Assembly: GCF_000521465.1 (NCBI RefSeq)
Contig: NZ_BAVR01000006.1
Coordinates: forward strand, 1 to 64,000
Length of the DNA: 64,000 bases
DNA from: Acetivibrio straminisolvens JCM 21531
GTDB taxonomy: Bacteria; Bacillota; Clostridia; Acetivibrionales; Acetivibrionaceae
Direction of reading: 5' to 3'
The notes below the pieces were generated by a model, which saw only the letters and a list, made by a program, of their open reading frames with translations, was not told the origin of the DNA and made no database searches. Below, piece by piece: positions 32,277 to 42,426 of this stretch (position 1 is its first letter; each line of letters opens with the position of its first letter). The position numbers and the translations under genes were made by a program.

Positions 32277-33380
32277 ATGGTAACAATTCCTTTCATTAAA
32301 ACCAACCTTCTGAGTATTGACATCGGATTTAGGAATATAAAAATTGTTGAAGTGGAGTTAAGCAGGAATAATGAAATTTTTATTAAAAATTTCGGTATAG
32401 CTTCTACTCCAAAAGGGTCTATTAAAAACGGGGCAATTAAAGATGTCAAGAGTGTTACCAACGAAATAAAGAAGGTAATGGAAAATATAAATGTCAAAGC
32501 CAAGAGCGCGAAGATTGTTATGTCCGGTACGAATATTATTTCCCGTGTCTTTGTTGTTGAGAAGATTCCCGGGGAAGATATGAACCAGCTTGTCAGGACG
32601 ACCATATCCCAAAGCATGCCGATAGACCTCGATGCGCATCAGATAGATTATAAGGTATTGCAGGAATTTAGGGAGGATGGAATTGATAAAATAAAGGTTT
32701 TTGTTACCGCTGTTTTAAAAAGTATTATTCAGAGCTATATTGACATTTTGATTGAATTGGGGTTAAAGCCCATATCGGTGGATATTCCTGCTAACAGTGC
32801 TGCAAAGTTTTTTAGGAGGGAGATTATTGCTTCCGAGAGCGAAACATGGTTTAAAAAGCAAAGATACAGCAAGCTTAGCCAGAGTACCTTTGCTGTTGTT
32901 GATTTCGGTTCTGAGACTACAATAGTAAACATATTGAGGGATAAGGTTTTGGAGTTTAACAAGGTTATTTTGAGAGGAAGCAGTAATATTGATGAGGCTA
33001 TTGCAGCCAGTACGGGTAAGAAGCTTGAAGAGGCCGAGAGGCTTAAAAAAATTCAAGGGATTGATCTTCCCGATATAAATGCCGATGAAGAGCAGGAGAA
33101 AATTCACAACAGCATCAAATCTGTTATTGACGAGATTGCAAGGCAGATGTTCCAATGTTTTGATTTCTATGAAAAGAGATGTTACGGAGAAAAAATAGGA
33201 AAGATTTATATGATTGGCGGAGGCTCGTTGTTAAAAGGACTTCGGGAATACTTGGAGGATGTTTTCCAAGTTCCGGTATATCCCGTCGGACTCCTCAGCA
33301 TTGAAGGAATACAGATAAACAAAGGGCTTGATGGGGAGAGATTGAACTACCTTATCAACTCTGTAGGAATAACTTTGTAA
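32277..33380 (+). CDS. PilM-like actin-fold ATPase (type IV pilus assembly family)
   Basis: 367 aa. FtsA/PilM-type fold: phosphate-1 LLSIDIGFRNIKIVEVE, phosphate-2 FAVVDFGSETTIVNIL and the adenosine motif IYMIGGGSLLKGL. PilM binds the PilN N-terminus on the cytoplasmic side of the type IV pilus or secretion machine. No pilN, pilO, pilB, pilC or pilin gene lies nearby, so it is an orphan here. TTAAGGAG precedes the ATG. No membrane segment. A role outside pili cannot be excluded. Confidence 0.8.
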   Translation: MVTIPFIKTNLLSIDIGFRNIKIVEVELSRNNEIFIKNFGIASTPKGSIKNGAIKDVKSVTNEIKKVMENINVKAKSAKIVMSGTNIISRVFVVEKIPGEDMNQLVRTTISQSMPIDLDAHQIDYKVLQEFREDGIDKIKVFVTAVLKSIIQSYIDILIELGLKPISVDIPANSAAKFFRREIIASESETWFKKQRYSKLSQSTFAVVDFGSETTIVNILRDKVLEFNKVILRGSSNIDEAIAASTGKKLEEAERLKKIQGIDLPDINADEEQEKIHNSIKSVIDEIARQMFQCFDFYEKRCYGEKIGKIYMIGGGSLLKGLREYLEDVFQVPVYPVGLLSIEGIQINKGLDGERLNYLINSVGITL

Positions 33381-33415
33381 TAGTCTTCAAAAAATAAATT
33401 ATGTGGTTTGCAAGG

Positions 33416-33438
33416 CGGCATTTTATATGCCGTTTTTT
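33416..33438 (+). terminator. Terminator after the pilM-like gene
   Basis: Stem CGGCAT/ATGCCG with loop TTTAT, followed by six T. Confidence 0.85.
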
Positions 33439-33491
33439 GATATGCTTCGGAAATAGAAGATAATATTTGACTTGGAAAGGAGATATGCATA

Positions 33492-33995
33492 ATGCATGAT
33501 ATATCAACAGAGTATAAGGAAAATTTTGAGGGCAAGCCTCCCAGACTGTCACAAGTGGAAATGACCGAGCTTGTACTGCCCAATGACACCAATCTTTTGG
33601 GAAACCTTCTCGGAGGAAGGCTCATGCACTGGATAGATATTGCAGGAGCAATGGCTGCATCAAGGCATTCAAACAGGATTGTAGCCACAGTTGCTCTAGA
33701 TAGCCTGGATTTCAGACATCCGGCACGTATGGGCGAGCTGGTTATGCTTAAAGCTAAATTGACTTGGGTGGGTAGGACCTCTATGGAGGTTAAAGTAAGC
33801 GCATATGCTGAAAATTTAAAGACTGGAAATGTTATTCTGACCAATCAGGCATATATTACCTTTGTGGCATTGGACAGCGAAGGAAAACCGGCTCCTGTTC
33901 CGCCGCTGATACTTGAAACGGAAGAGGAAAAGAGGGAATTTGAAGAGGCTGAGGAGAGAAGAGCAGAGCGCCTTAAGAGAAGAGCAAAGGGATAA
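33492..33995 (+). CDS. Hotdog-fold acyl-CoA thioesterase
   Basis: 167 aa single hotdog domain of the acyl-CoA hydrolase (YkhA/YciA-like) family: N-terminal VLPNDTNLLGNLLGGRLMHWIDI, with the conserved GNLLGG and the D of the hotdog helix, then VALDSLDFRHPARMGELV and an EVKVSAYAE strand. It hydrolyses acyl-CoA to free acid and CoA, probably as an oligomer. A charged C-terminal tail (EEEKREFEEAEERRAERLKRR) is likely an extended helix. GGAAAGGAG precedes the ATG. Confidence 0.9.
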   Translation: MHDISTEYKENFEGKPPRLSQVEMTELVLPNDTNLLGNLLGGRLMHWIDIAGAMAASRHSNRIVATVALDSLDFRHPARMGELVMLKAKLTWVGRTSMEVKVSAYAENLKTGNVILTNQAYITFVALDSEGKPAPVPPLILETEEEKREFEEAEERRAERLKRRAKG

Positions 33996-34082
33996 GTTTT
34001 GAATTCGGTGTAATATTGGTCATAAGTTTCTGAATTATAAAATAATAATAATCAGGACAATTTATTGTAATTCAGGACTAAA

Positions 34083-35636
34083 ATGGCCAAAAAATCATTC
34101 ATAGGCAGTGCTGTCATTTTAATGATAGCCAGTTTTATAGTTAAAATAATCGGTTTTATTTACAGGATATATCTTTCGAATCTTATAGGTGCGGAAGGAA
34201 TGGGATTGTTTCAGCTTATTTCTCCTGTATATTCCCTCATAATCCTCACCTTGACATCAGGAGTGTCAATAGCGGTCTCCAAGATGGTGGCAGAAGAAAT
34301 GGCGAAAGGCCACCAGGTCAACTTAAGGAGGATTACGGGCTGCGCCTTGGCTATTGTTCTATTGGCAGGGCTTGGGGTTTCCCTGCTGATACTTGTTTTT
34401 ATAAATCCTATTGTCAATGTAATATTGAAGGATTCAAGGACTTATTACTCAATGCTTCTTTTGATACCGTGCATACCGGTGATTGCAGCAGCATCCGCAT
34501 TAAAGGGTTATTTCTACGGGATACAGGAAGTAGTACCCACTGCTTGTTCGCAAGTTGTGGAACAGATTGTGAAGACAGCTTTGGTTATGGCTATGGCGGG
34601 GTACTTTGTAAATGTAGGACTGGAATACGCCTGCGCCCTTGCCACTATCGGAATGGCACTGGGTGAAATTTCAAACCTGTTGGTTTTGGTTGCTGTATAC
34701 AAGTTCAAGAAAAAAAGGGCTTCTATGAGTAGCTCGAAGAAGGGCTTTATGAGGAAGCGAGTTATTGTCAGGGAAATCGTGAAGATATCAATTCCGGTGT
34801 CCTTCAACAGGTTTATTACTTCCATCATGTCCACCGTTGAGTTTATTTTAATCCCGAGAATGCTTGTTTTAGGAGGAATGACCTACCAGAACAGTATACA
34901 GGAATACGGGAGGCTTACGGGAATGGCTATGCCGCTCGTTTTCTTTCCGTCTCTTGTGACATCTGCCCTGGCAACAACCCTTGTACCTGCAATTTCGGAG
35001 GCAATGTCCGTAAGAAGCTACAGAACCGTTAACTACAGGATGTCAAAGTCAATACAGCTCACATGTATAATGGGATTTATATTTTCAGCGATATTCATGC
35101 TTTTTCCCGACACAATAGGGGACTTGATTTACAGAAAGGAAAATATCGGACATATATTATATCTTCTCTCATTTACCGGAATATTTATTTATCTTCAGCA
35201 GACACTACTGGGGATATTGAACGGCCTTGGGAAGCAGGGAATCCTTCTTAGGAACTCCATCGTGGGATATGTAATAAGAATAGTTTTTGTGATTTACTGC
35301 ATTCCTGCATATGGAATAGAGGGATATATTGCGGGTATGATAGTAAGCTCCATATGCGTTTGCATTCTGGATATTTCAACGGTAGTCAAAACAACAGGAA
35401 TGGCCCTTGACTTTAGAAATTGGATACTAAAGCCGGGTTTGGTGGGGATAATAATGTTTTTAATTGGGAAATACGTTCAGAGCTTTTTCACAATATTTAA
35501 TCTCGGCCCCTCGTGGACAGTTGCGTTGACCATTATCGGAAATATTGTAATAGGCTTTTTACTAATGTTCGTCCTGGGTGCTCTCGATAAAGATGAAATG
35601 TTGGCAATGATGGGCTTTAAAAGGGCCCATAGATAA
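34083..35636 (+). CDS. spoVB: SpoVB-like MOP-superfamily flippase
   Basis: 517 aa with about 14 TM helices, the usual length for stage V sporulation protein B and related lipid-linked oligosaccharide flippases. The N-terminus (FIGSAVILMIASFIVKIIGFIYRIYL, shown here in part) and LIGAEGMGLFQL are typical. SpoVB is thought to move lipid-linked precursors for spore cortex peptidoglycan. The start ATG 34083 has only a weak AGGA upstream. It is convergent with the chemotaxis gene, 15 bases between the stops. Confidence 0.85.
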   Translation: MAKKSFIGSAVILMIASFIVKIIGFIYRIYLSNLIGAEGMGLFQLISPVYSLIILTLTSGVSIAVSKMVAEEMAKGHQVNLRRITGCALAIVLLAGLGVSLLILVFINPIVNVILKDSRTYYSMLLLIPCIPVIAAASALKGYFYGIQEVVPTACSQVVEQIVKTALVMAMAGYFVNVGLEYACALATIGMALGEISNLLVLVAVYKFKKKRASMSSSKKGFMRKRVIVREIVKISIPVSFNRFITSIMSTVEFILIPRMLVLGGMTYQNSIQEYGRLTGMAMPLVFFPSLVTSALATTLVPAISEAMSVRSYRTVNYRMSKSIQLTCIMGFIFSAIFMLFPDTIGDLIYRKENIGHILYLLSFTGIFIYLQQTLLGILNGLGKQGILLRNSIVGYVIRIVFVIYCIPAYGIEGYIAGMIVSSICVCILDISTVVKTTGMALDFRNWILKPGLVGIIMFLIGKYVQSFFTIFNLGPSWTVALTIIGNIVIGFLLMFVLGALDKDEMLAMMGFKRAHR

Positions 35637-35651
35637 AAATAGTGAAATATA

Positions 35652-37102
35652 TTATTGATTGATGTCCCGGTCTAAAGTTTTCATTAATTCAGTTAGTTCT
35701 TCGATACTTTCTATCATGCTGCCAATCTGGCTTTGCTGAATATCTGCATTGGCAAGTACTTCTTGGACCGAAGCGGATGATTTTTCCGATATGGCGGCTA
35801 CTGTCTCCATTTCTCCGGCAACTTTATGGGCCGATTGCAGCAGCCGCTCATTTATAGAGTTTAGTGACTCCGCTTGTTTGAGTACTTCTTCAGAATTGGT
35901 CTTGATTTGATTAAACAGCTGTTCCACTGTACCTACTGATTGTTTGCCGGAAACAACTATTTCAAGTCCGCTTTGAACCAATTCATTTACTTGGCGGATT
36001 TTTTCCTGGATAAGTTTGATACTAACATTGACTTGTTCGGAAGCATTATGTGAATTTATTGCCAGTTTGCGAATTTCGGATGCAACAACAGAGAAACCTT
36101 TGCCGTGTTCTCCGGCTCTTGCTGCCTCTATGGAAGCGTTTAAGGAGAGTAAATTGGTTTGGTTGGCAATTTCTTTTATCATAGAGACAATATTGTTGAT
36201 TTTAACACTTTCTTCATTTACTTTTCCGATTGCAGCGGATGTACTTTCAACAAACCGGTCTATCTCTTGCATTTGATCGGACATTATCTTCATTTTGACC
36301 TGGCCTTCCCCAGTTACTTCAGTTGTATCTCTGGACATCCGGCTCATATTGGAAGAAGCGTCCGCTGTTTCCCGGGCAGTGGCTGCTACATCCTGCATTG
36401 CTTCCAAAACGTCATTGAAACTGGCTGTTTGTGTTTCAATCCCCAAAGATATTTCTTTAAAGGATGATACCAGTTCTTTGGATATGGTGCCTGTAGATGT
36501 TGCATTTCCCTGAAGGTTTATAGTTGACTTTCTGAGTATTTCCACCGTATGATAAACCTTCTCCAAAAGCTCATCTGCTTTTTTTCTTGAATTCTCTGCT
36601 TCCATGGCCCCTTGTCTGATTCTTGCAAACATTTGAGTGCCGATACGGCTTTGAGAAACCAATGCAATTAAGCAAAAGATAAAATATACATTAGGTGAAA
36701 AACGGTCTATAGCTGCATATCCCGGCTTTGTAAGAAGTGCATAATTTAGTATGAATATACCGATGATTCCGTTTAGCAGTAACGGACGGTAATTATGATA
36801 TATGGATAAAATTGCTATAGACAAATACAAAACAAGAGAATTTGGGAAGTTGGTTGTGCTTTTAATGATGAAAAAGGAGATAAAGTTAAAACCTAATGCT
36901 ATAATATACATTATATATGGAATTGTAATTTTTTCCATACAAGGAAAACTATCAATAGTGCAACGGGTGAAGCATATTTCAATACAGCCATCATTGTAAT
37001 GGGGTATTTGTAAGCAGATAAAGATCCCAGCATAACGCATATGCAAAAAATTGCAGTCATTAATTTATTCCTTTTATGTAGTTCTAACAATTCTTTATCC
37101 AA
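35652..37102 (-). CDS. Methyl-accepting chemotaxis protein without a sensory domain (one frameshift)
   Basis: 483 aa after repair of a one-base deletion in a poly-A run near 36933. The start is TTG 37102, eight bases after a perfect AGGAGG, rather than the upstream ATG at 37135. The N-terminal 190 residues are about six TM helices, with no extracellular ligand domain and no HAMP. The remainder is a long signalling coiled coil whose tip contains [20 protein letters not shown]. It probably senses a membrane or cytoplasmic signal. No other che gene is close. Confidence 0.85.
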
Positions 37103-37774
37103 GAGTGACGCCTCCTGTTTATACACAATGTACAAATTTTGAATTGTAGATTTTCCAAACAGCTTGTCAAAAGCTAATGAAAAAAAGTAACTTGCGAAAT
37201 GAGTAAAAACAGAATATCCGGTTTTGCAAATTTTCTATAAAGCTTTGAAATTCTATAATTTAGAAGTATGCAGGGATTATGTCCTCACATCATTATATCA
37301 CTATGGAGGATGATATGCAATGCTTGAAAATCCCTTTTTTCCTAAAAGGTTTCATAGAGCTTATTTGTAATTTATGACATGAAAATGTTTGCACATATCT
37401 TTGGAGATTTACATATTCTATATTAAATAATGGAAAAGGAAAAATTTCGACTAAAGTAATATTTTTTTTGCCGATAATATAAAAGCTGCAGGAAGGAATT
37501 TGCTAATATTGGAACCATATAGGGAAATATGTTATAATCGGGGCTAAGAAAAGTAAAACCGGCTCTATTTTCTAATATGTCATAAATGCCATGCTCTGCG
37601 ACATACAATACAGAGTATGCTTTAACTTGGTTCGTATAATTAATGGAATATTAAATTTATATTAATAATACATGAAGTTTGTGTTAAAATATTGATATTT
37701 ATAGCAATTTTATTATATAATGGAATCCGGGATTTAGAAGGATTTGCCACAAGTTGTGTAAGGAGGTGTATAGA
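37103..37774. other. Long intergenic region
   Basis: 672 bases, A/T-rich. It holds the promoter side of the chemotaxis gene and of the Spo0E-like gene, the short candidate peptide ORF at 37315-37377, and an imperfect inverted repeat near 37590-37620 (CATGCTCTG...CAGAGTATG). No longer coding region is convincing. Confidence 0.5.
37315..37377 (+). CDS. Candidate 20-residue hydrophobic peptide
   Basis: ATG with GGAGG seven bases upstream, encoding MQCLKIPFFLKGFIELICNL. The hydrophobic, weakly amphipathic sequence and good ribosome site make a leader, signal or type I toxin peptide possible. Chance remains likely for an ORF this short. Confidence 0.25.
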   Translation: MQCLKIPFFLKGFIELICNL

Positions 37775-37945
37775 ATGAATGACAATGCACAACGGCTGAA
37801 AAATGAAATAATGGAAAAAAACAAGCTGATTAATTGTTTTAATCGCAAATATGACTTGGATAAGTCAAAGATTCAAAATATCGAAGTTGAACTTGACAGT
37901 CTTTTGTATAAGTATTACAAGACACTTAAGAATAGGGATTATTAG
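37775..37945 (+). CDS. Spo0E-like aspartyl-phosphate phosphatase
   Basis: 56 aa. Two predicted helices: an N-terminal one (AQRLKNEIMEKNKLINCF) and a second with VELDSLLYKYY, which matches the SxELDxLI core of the Spo0E family (Ser replaced by Val). Spo0E-type proteins dephosphorylate Spo0A-P and restrain sporulation. Start ATG 37775 has AAGGAGGTG seven bases upstream. A weak hairpin at 37988-38013 may end the transcript. Short length makes the family call moderately sure. Confidence 0.7.
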   Translation: MNDNAQRLKNEIMEKNKLINCFNRKYDLDKSKIQNIEVELDSLLYKYYKTLKNRDY

Positions 37946-37987
37946 AGGTTATGTCCAAAGGCAAGCATATTTAAGAAACTAAAGACC

Positions 37988-38013
37988 GGTATATGGGTAG
38001 GCAGCAATATACC
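37988..38013. terminator. Weak candidate terminator between convergent genes
   Basis: Stem GGTATAT/ATATACC with a 12-base loop between the Spo0E-like gene and the MocR-type gene. No adjacent T-tract. Confidence 0.3.
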
Positions 38014-38043
38014 TTGCCGGCGAATACATAGTTTTTGATATGC

Positions 38044-39539
38044 TTACAGTATTGGAACGTTACCTGTCAAAGACTTGCTTCTGTCAAAATATGAAATCAA
38101 TTCGGAAAGTTTTTTAATGCCCCTTTCAATTTCACCAGTATGAACTGCAGCAAAACTTAATCTAATGTTATTTAGCTTGGTTGGCGTGCTGCTGTAGAAA
38201 ATTCTACCGGGAGCAAAAACAATATTCTCGGCAGACGCAGCCTTTAACAGGCTGCTGACCAGGCAGCTTGAAGGAAGGTCAAGCCATATATTTAAGCCTC
38301 CTCCGGGCTTGTGAAATTGAACATTTTGCGGAAGGAAACTTTCTAAAGCTTTTATGGTTTTGTAATACCTTTCTTTATAGATATCAAACATTAATTTAAA
38401 GTGCTCGTCCCACATCCCTTTTCTTATATAAAGGTCAAAAGCCCGTTGTATAAGTCCGGAGGTGGATATATCCGTTGCGTGTTTTGCCTCTATAATATAT
38501 CCTTTAAGACCTGACGGCACAACCATAAAGCCAAGTCTTAACCCCGGCATAAAAATCTTGGAAAAGCTTTTGAGAAAAATAACTCTGTCGGATTTATCAA
38601 GGGATTTAATAGGTTTAAAATCCATATTTTCAAAGTCCAATCCGCTCACGTAATCATCTTCGATAATATAAGCATTATACTTTTCTGCGAGTGCCAAAAT
38701 TTCCTTTCTTTTTTCATTCGAATATGATATTCCCGTAGGATTCTGAAAGGACGGAATTATATAAATGAGCTTCGGTTTATACTTTTAAGGTTGTACTCAA
38801 GAATATTGAGATCCGGACCGTCACCGGTCAAGGGAACACCGGCAATCTCAGCGCCCCTTGATTTAAATACTGCTATTGCTCCCGTGTAGGTTGGACTTTC
38901 GGTAATTACATAATCGCCCTGCCTTAAGAGAGCTTTGGCAATTATATCTATTCCCTGCTGAGCTCCTGAAATTATTTGAACATTTTCTTCCGAACAGGTA
39001 ATATCTCTCTTTTCCAAGAGGCAGCAAACGGATGAACGCAAGGGATAAAAGCCCTGGCTGTCCTGGTAATCGAAAGCGTTTCCTAAATCACGGTCGAGGA
39101 CCTCATTTAAAACAAGCTTGAAGTTTTCCACCGGAAACAGATTCGATTCGGGGGTGGCGCTGGCAAAGTTGATGGTGTTTTCATTGATTTTGATATGTCC
39201 ATTATTAATTAAATCCAAGTCATCGATTTGATAGAGTTCGTCCAGTATAATATTGCGGTCTGAATAATTTATCCTGTGGCTGGGCACAACGGCGGAAACA
39301 TATGTCCCGCTACCCGGCCGGGAGTGGACATAGCCGTTTGCTTCCAATTGCTTGTAACAGGACACAATAGTCACCGAATTGACATTCAGCAAAGATGACA
39401 TCCGGCGTATGGAAGGGAGCTTCAAATCAGCCAGAAGTACGCCGCTCTCTATCATTTCGGCAATTTTATCGCTAAGCTGCATATACAAAGGAGTGCTTGA
39501 ATCCTTATCGAGTTTTATGGACTTAAACAATTCCAGCAT
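38044..39539 (-). CDS. MocR/PdxR-type regulator: GntR DNA-binding domain fused to PLP aminotransferase fold (one frameshift)
   Basis: 498 aa after repair of a one-base deletion in an A run near 38786, which rejoins EYNLKKYKPK to LIYIIPSFQNPTG. Residues about 15-80 are a GntR-type winged helix (LPSIRRMSSLLNVNSVTIV, GYVHSRPGSGTYV). The rest is a fold-type I aminotransferase domain with SGAQQGIDI, SFQNPTG, the PLP lysine in LKSFSKIFMPGLRLG and C-terminal NNIRLSFA. MocR proteins use PLP as effector and often control vitamin B6 or amino-acid genes. Start ATG 39539 with GGTGGTG upstream. Target unknown; it is divergent from the glycan cluster. Confidence 0.9.
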
Positions 39540-39558
39540 TTTAATCACCACCAGCTAT

Positions 39559-39600
39559 TTTACACGCAGCTATTGTAGCAGAATAACAAGTACGTGTAAA
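39559..39600. promoter_or_regulatory. Inverted repeat upstream of the MocR-type gene
   Basis: Perfect arms TTTACACG (39559-39566) and CGTGTAAA (39593-39600), 34 bases centre to centre, starting 20 bases before the regulator start codon. Long spacing suits MocR dimers, so it may be an autoregulatory operator. Confidence 0.4.
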
Positions 39601-39789
39601 GAGCCGTCAACTTACCGTAATAAAAGACACTGGATTTACCTTTCGTCAAATGATATAATATGAGACTAGTGTCAAGCTACTTAAAATGCAAAGAAGCAAT
39701 GAAATAAAAATGTAAAATGTTTTTTAAATATATTATTGTACAATAATATGTAATGAAGTATACTCAAAGCTTTCTGGGAGTGATAATGA

Positions 39790-40695
39790 TTGAGCCAATC
39801 TTTGGATAAGGCCGGAAATATTGGCGTTTTTGACAAAATCAAAGGATATATCAAGCTTGCAAGGCCAAAGCAGTGGATAAAGAATTTGTTTGTGTTTGCG
39901 GCTTTGATATTTGCAAAACACGTTTTTGAGCCGGACTATTTTGCAAAAGTTCTATTGGCTTTCTTATGCTTTTGTATGATTTCGGCCTGCGTTTATATCA
40001 TAAATGACGTAATAGATGCAGAAAAGGACAAACTCCATCCAAAAAAGAAGTTAAGACCCATAGCATCGGGTAAGATAAGTAAAACGGAGGCATTGGTATT
40101 TCTTGGAGGACTGTTGCCGGTGGCTGTAATTGCGGCCTTCATGCTGGATATAACTTTTGCGGTTGTTTTGCTTTTGTATTTTGGCAACAACATACTCTAT
40201 TCCATAAAGGTTAAGCACATGGTTATCCTCGATGTAATGTCGATAGCCTTGGGATTTCTCCTTAGGGTAATTGGAGGAGCTCTGGTCATAAAGGTGTATA
40301 TTTCTCCATGGATTTTGTTGTGTACTCTGCTTTTGTCACTGTTTTTGGGATTCAGCAAGAGAAGAAACGAGCTTGTGGTATTGGAAAGCGGTGCAAATTC
40401 CCACCGAAAGATACTGGATGAGTATTCGTTGGAGTTTATAGACAATATGCTTTCCATTGTTACAGCCTGTACTGTAATGGCATACTCCCTCTATACTTTT
40501 ATGAGCAGCAGTGACAACTACTACATGATGTTGACAATACCCTATGTATTGTACGGTATTTTCAGGTATCAGTATATCATATACAGGAAAAAAGAGGGTG
40601 GAAGTCCCGAAGAGACTGTTTTGTCGGACATACCTCTTATGATAAACATAATTCTCTGGGCGCTTACAAGTATAATAATTTTATATATTGAATAG
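39790..40695 (+). CDS. UbiA-family prenyltransferase, decaprenyl-phosphate phosphoribosyltransferase type
   Basis: 301 aa, about nine TM helices. First Asp-rich motif NDVIDAEKDKLHPKKKLRPI, preceded by LARPKQWIKNLFVFA, a pattern typical of the phosphoribosyl-polyprenyl-phosphate synthase branch rather than quinone or heme prenyltransferases. The second motif region is LDVMSIALGFLLRVIGG. The reaction would attach ribose-5-phosphate from PRPP to a polyprenyl phosphate, giving a lipid sugar donor for envelope glycans. Start is TTG 39790 with GGGAG upstream. First gene of the surface-glycan cluster. No DprE1/DprE2 homologue is visible in this window. Confidence 0.8.
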   Translation: MSQSLDKAGNIGVFDKIKGYIKLARPKQWIKNLFVFAALIFAKHVFEPDYFAKVLLAFLCFCMISACVYIINDVIDAEKDKLHPKKKLRPIASGKISKTEALVFLGGLLPVAVIAAFMLDITFAVVLLLYFGNNILYSIKVKHMVILDVMSIALGFLLRVIGGALVIKVYISPWILLCTLLLSLFLGFSKRRNELVVLESGANSHRKILDEYSLEFIDNMLSIVTACTVMAYSLYTFMSSSDNYYMMLTIPYVLYGIFRYQYIIYRKKEGGSPEETVLSDIPLMINIILWALTSIIILYIE

Positions 40696-40708
40696 GGGAA
40701 GGGGATTT

Positions 40709-41244
40709 ATGAAAAAGTTACGCTATTATATTTGCCTTGGCCTATACTATTTGATTGCGCGGCACTTGCCGGGGTCGGATACGCCATACAGCCTTGGCTC
40801 AAAAAAGATAAGGGGTTTTTTATGCAGAAGGATTTTTAAGCGGACGGGAAATAACGTAAATATTGAGCATGGGGTTTATTTTCCTCCGGCAGGGATATAG
40901 AAATTGGGGACAACTCTGGGTTGGGACTTAACTGCAGGGTGAACGGTCCTTTAAAAATAGGAAATGACGTTATGATTGGACCCGATGTTATGATATTTAC
41001 ACAAAACCACAAACACGACAGGCTGGATATTCCCATGAGGCTTCAGACAGACCCCAAAAGGCCTGTGGTTATAGAGGATGATGTTTGGATTGGGGCAAGA
41101 GTGATTGTTCTTCCGGGAGTCACGATTCACAAGGGAGCTATTGTCGGCGCGGGAGCTGTTGTCACAAAAGATGTGCCCGAATATGCCATAGTGGGTGGAA
41201 ATCCTGCGAAGGTTATAAAATATAGGGACGGAAGAAAGGTCTAG
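40709..41244 (+). CDS. Hexapeptide-repeat O-acetyltransferase (one frameshift)
   Basis: 178 aa after repair of a one-base deletion in GGGG near 40895 that rejoins YFPPAG to [13 protein letters not shown]. Left-handed beta-helix of the maltose/galactoside acetyltransferase group, with repeats such as [13 protein letters not shown] and the catalytic histidine in FTQNHKHD, then [19 protein letters not shown] and the closing [10 protein letters not shown]. It probably acetylates a sugar of the surface glycan. GGGAAGGGG precedes ATG 40709. Thirteen bases after the prenyltransferase stop. Confidence 0.85.
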
Positions 41245-41286
41245 CATGGGGAAATATGATACAATATGGATGGCGGAGATGATACA

Positions 41287-42389
41287 ATGATAAAGGTGCT
41301 ATATTTGCTAAACCATGCCGGAAAGGTGGAACGGAAAGATATGTGCAAACCCTCATTGAAAAACTTAATAACAGTAAAATAAAAGCTTATTTTGCCTATA
41401 ATGAGTACGGGCTTTTGGTGGAAAGGCTTGAGGCTTTGGGGGTTGAGACATACAGGATTGAGATGAGGAATCCTTTTGATATAAAAGCGGTTTTGAGTCT
41501 TGTAAAGCTTTGCAAAAAGCTTGACATAGATCTTATTCATACACAGTTTTTAAGGGAGAATTACATAGCCATGCTGTCCCGCATCATCAATCCGAAGGTT
41601 AAGGTAATGTATACAAATCACTTTATCTTGGAAAATAATTTGCCCATCCGGCTGGCCAACAGAATTATTACTCCTTTGGAATCCAACATTATTGCCGTAT
41701 GCAACCGGGGACGGGAAATGATGATTTCCAACGGCATAAGTCCGAAAAAGATTAAAGTAATATTCAACGGAGTAGATGTAAAATACTGGAGTGAACCGGT
41801 GGAATCAACGGTAAGGAAAGAGTTTAAAATAGATGACGATGCTTTTGTAATGCTGTGTGCTTCAAGATTTGCCCATGACAAGGGTCATAAGTTTTTAATC
41901 AATGCTCTTTATGAGCTCAAAAAGATGACCGATAGAAAGTTTAAGTGCATCCTGTCAAATGACGGACCTTTGCTTGAGGAGTGCAAAAAGCAGGTTGAGG
42001 ATATGGGACTTTCTGACGTTGTAATATTTGCAGGATTTCGGAAGGATATAAAAAACCTTATATATGGATGCGACCTTTATATAAATTCTTCCGAACATGA
42101 GGCGCTAAGCTTTCTTATTATAGAAGTGTTGGCTTGTGGAGTGCCGCTTATTGCCACCGACATGGGGGGAAACCGTGATATTATAAATGAGGAAACGGGC
42201 TGCGGCATACTTGTACAGTACAATGACCATAATGGTCTTGCAGATGCCATAATCAAAGTTATGGGAGACAGTGAGCTTAGAGGTGCTTTAAGTCAAAATG
42301 CACTAAAAACTGTCAGGGAGAAATTTAATCTTGATAAAGTTGCCCAGGAAACATATAATTTATACGAGGAAAGCTTGAACAAAAAATAG
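41287..42389 (+). CDS. GT4-type glycosyltransferase (one frameshift)
   Basis: 367 aa after repair of a one-base deletion in an A run near 41319. The repaired N-terminus MIKVLYLLNHAGKGGTERYV is the classical start of a GT-B glycosyltransferase. Further marks are VYNG-like IFNGVDVKYW, the GT4 loop SNDGPLLEECKKQVE, and EHEALSFLIIEVLACGVPLI, equivalent to the E-x7-E nucleotide-sugar site. It transfers a sugar from a nucleotide donor to a lipid-linked glycan at the cytoplasmic face. Third gene of the cluster. Confidence 0.85.
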
Positions 42390-42426
42390 CTTGATTTTTT
42401 AAATCTTTACAAGGAGAGTTGAGAGT

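Noticed and set aside
37423-37608. A 61-residue minus-strand ORF in the long gap
   Set aside because: No ribosome site, biased composition typical of A/T-rich noncoding DNA.
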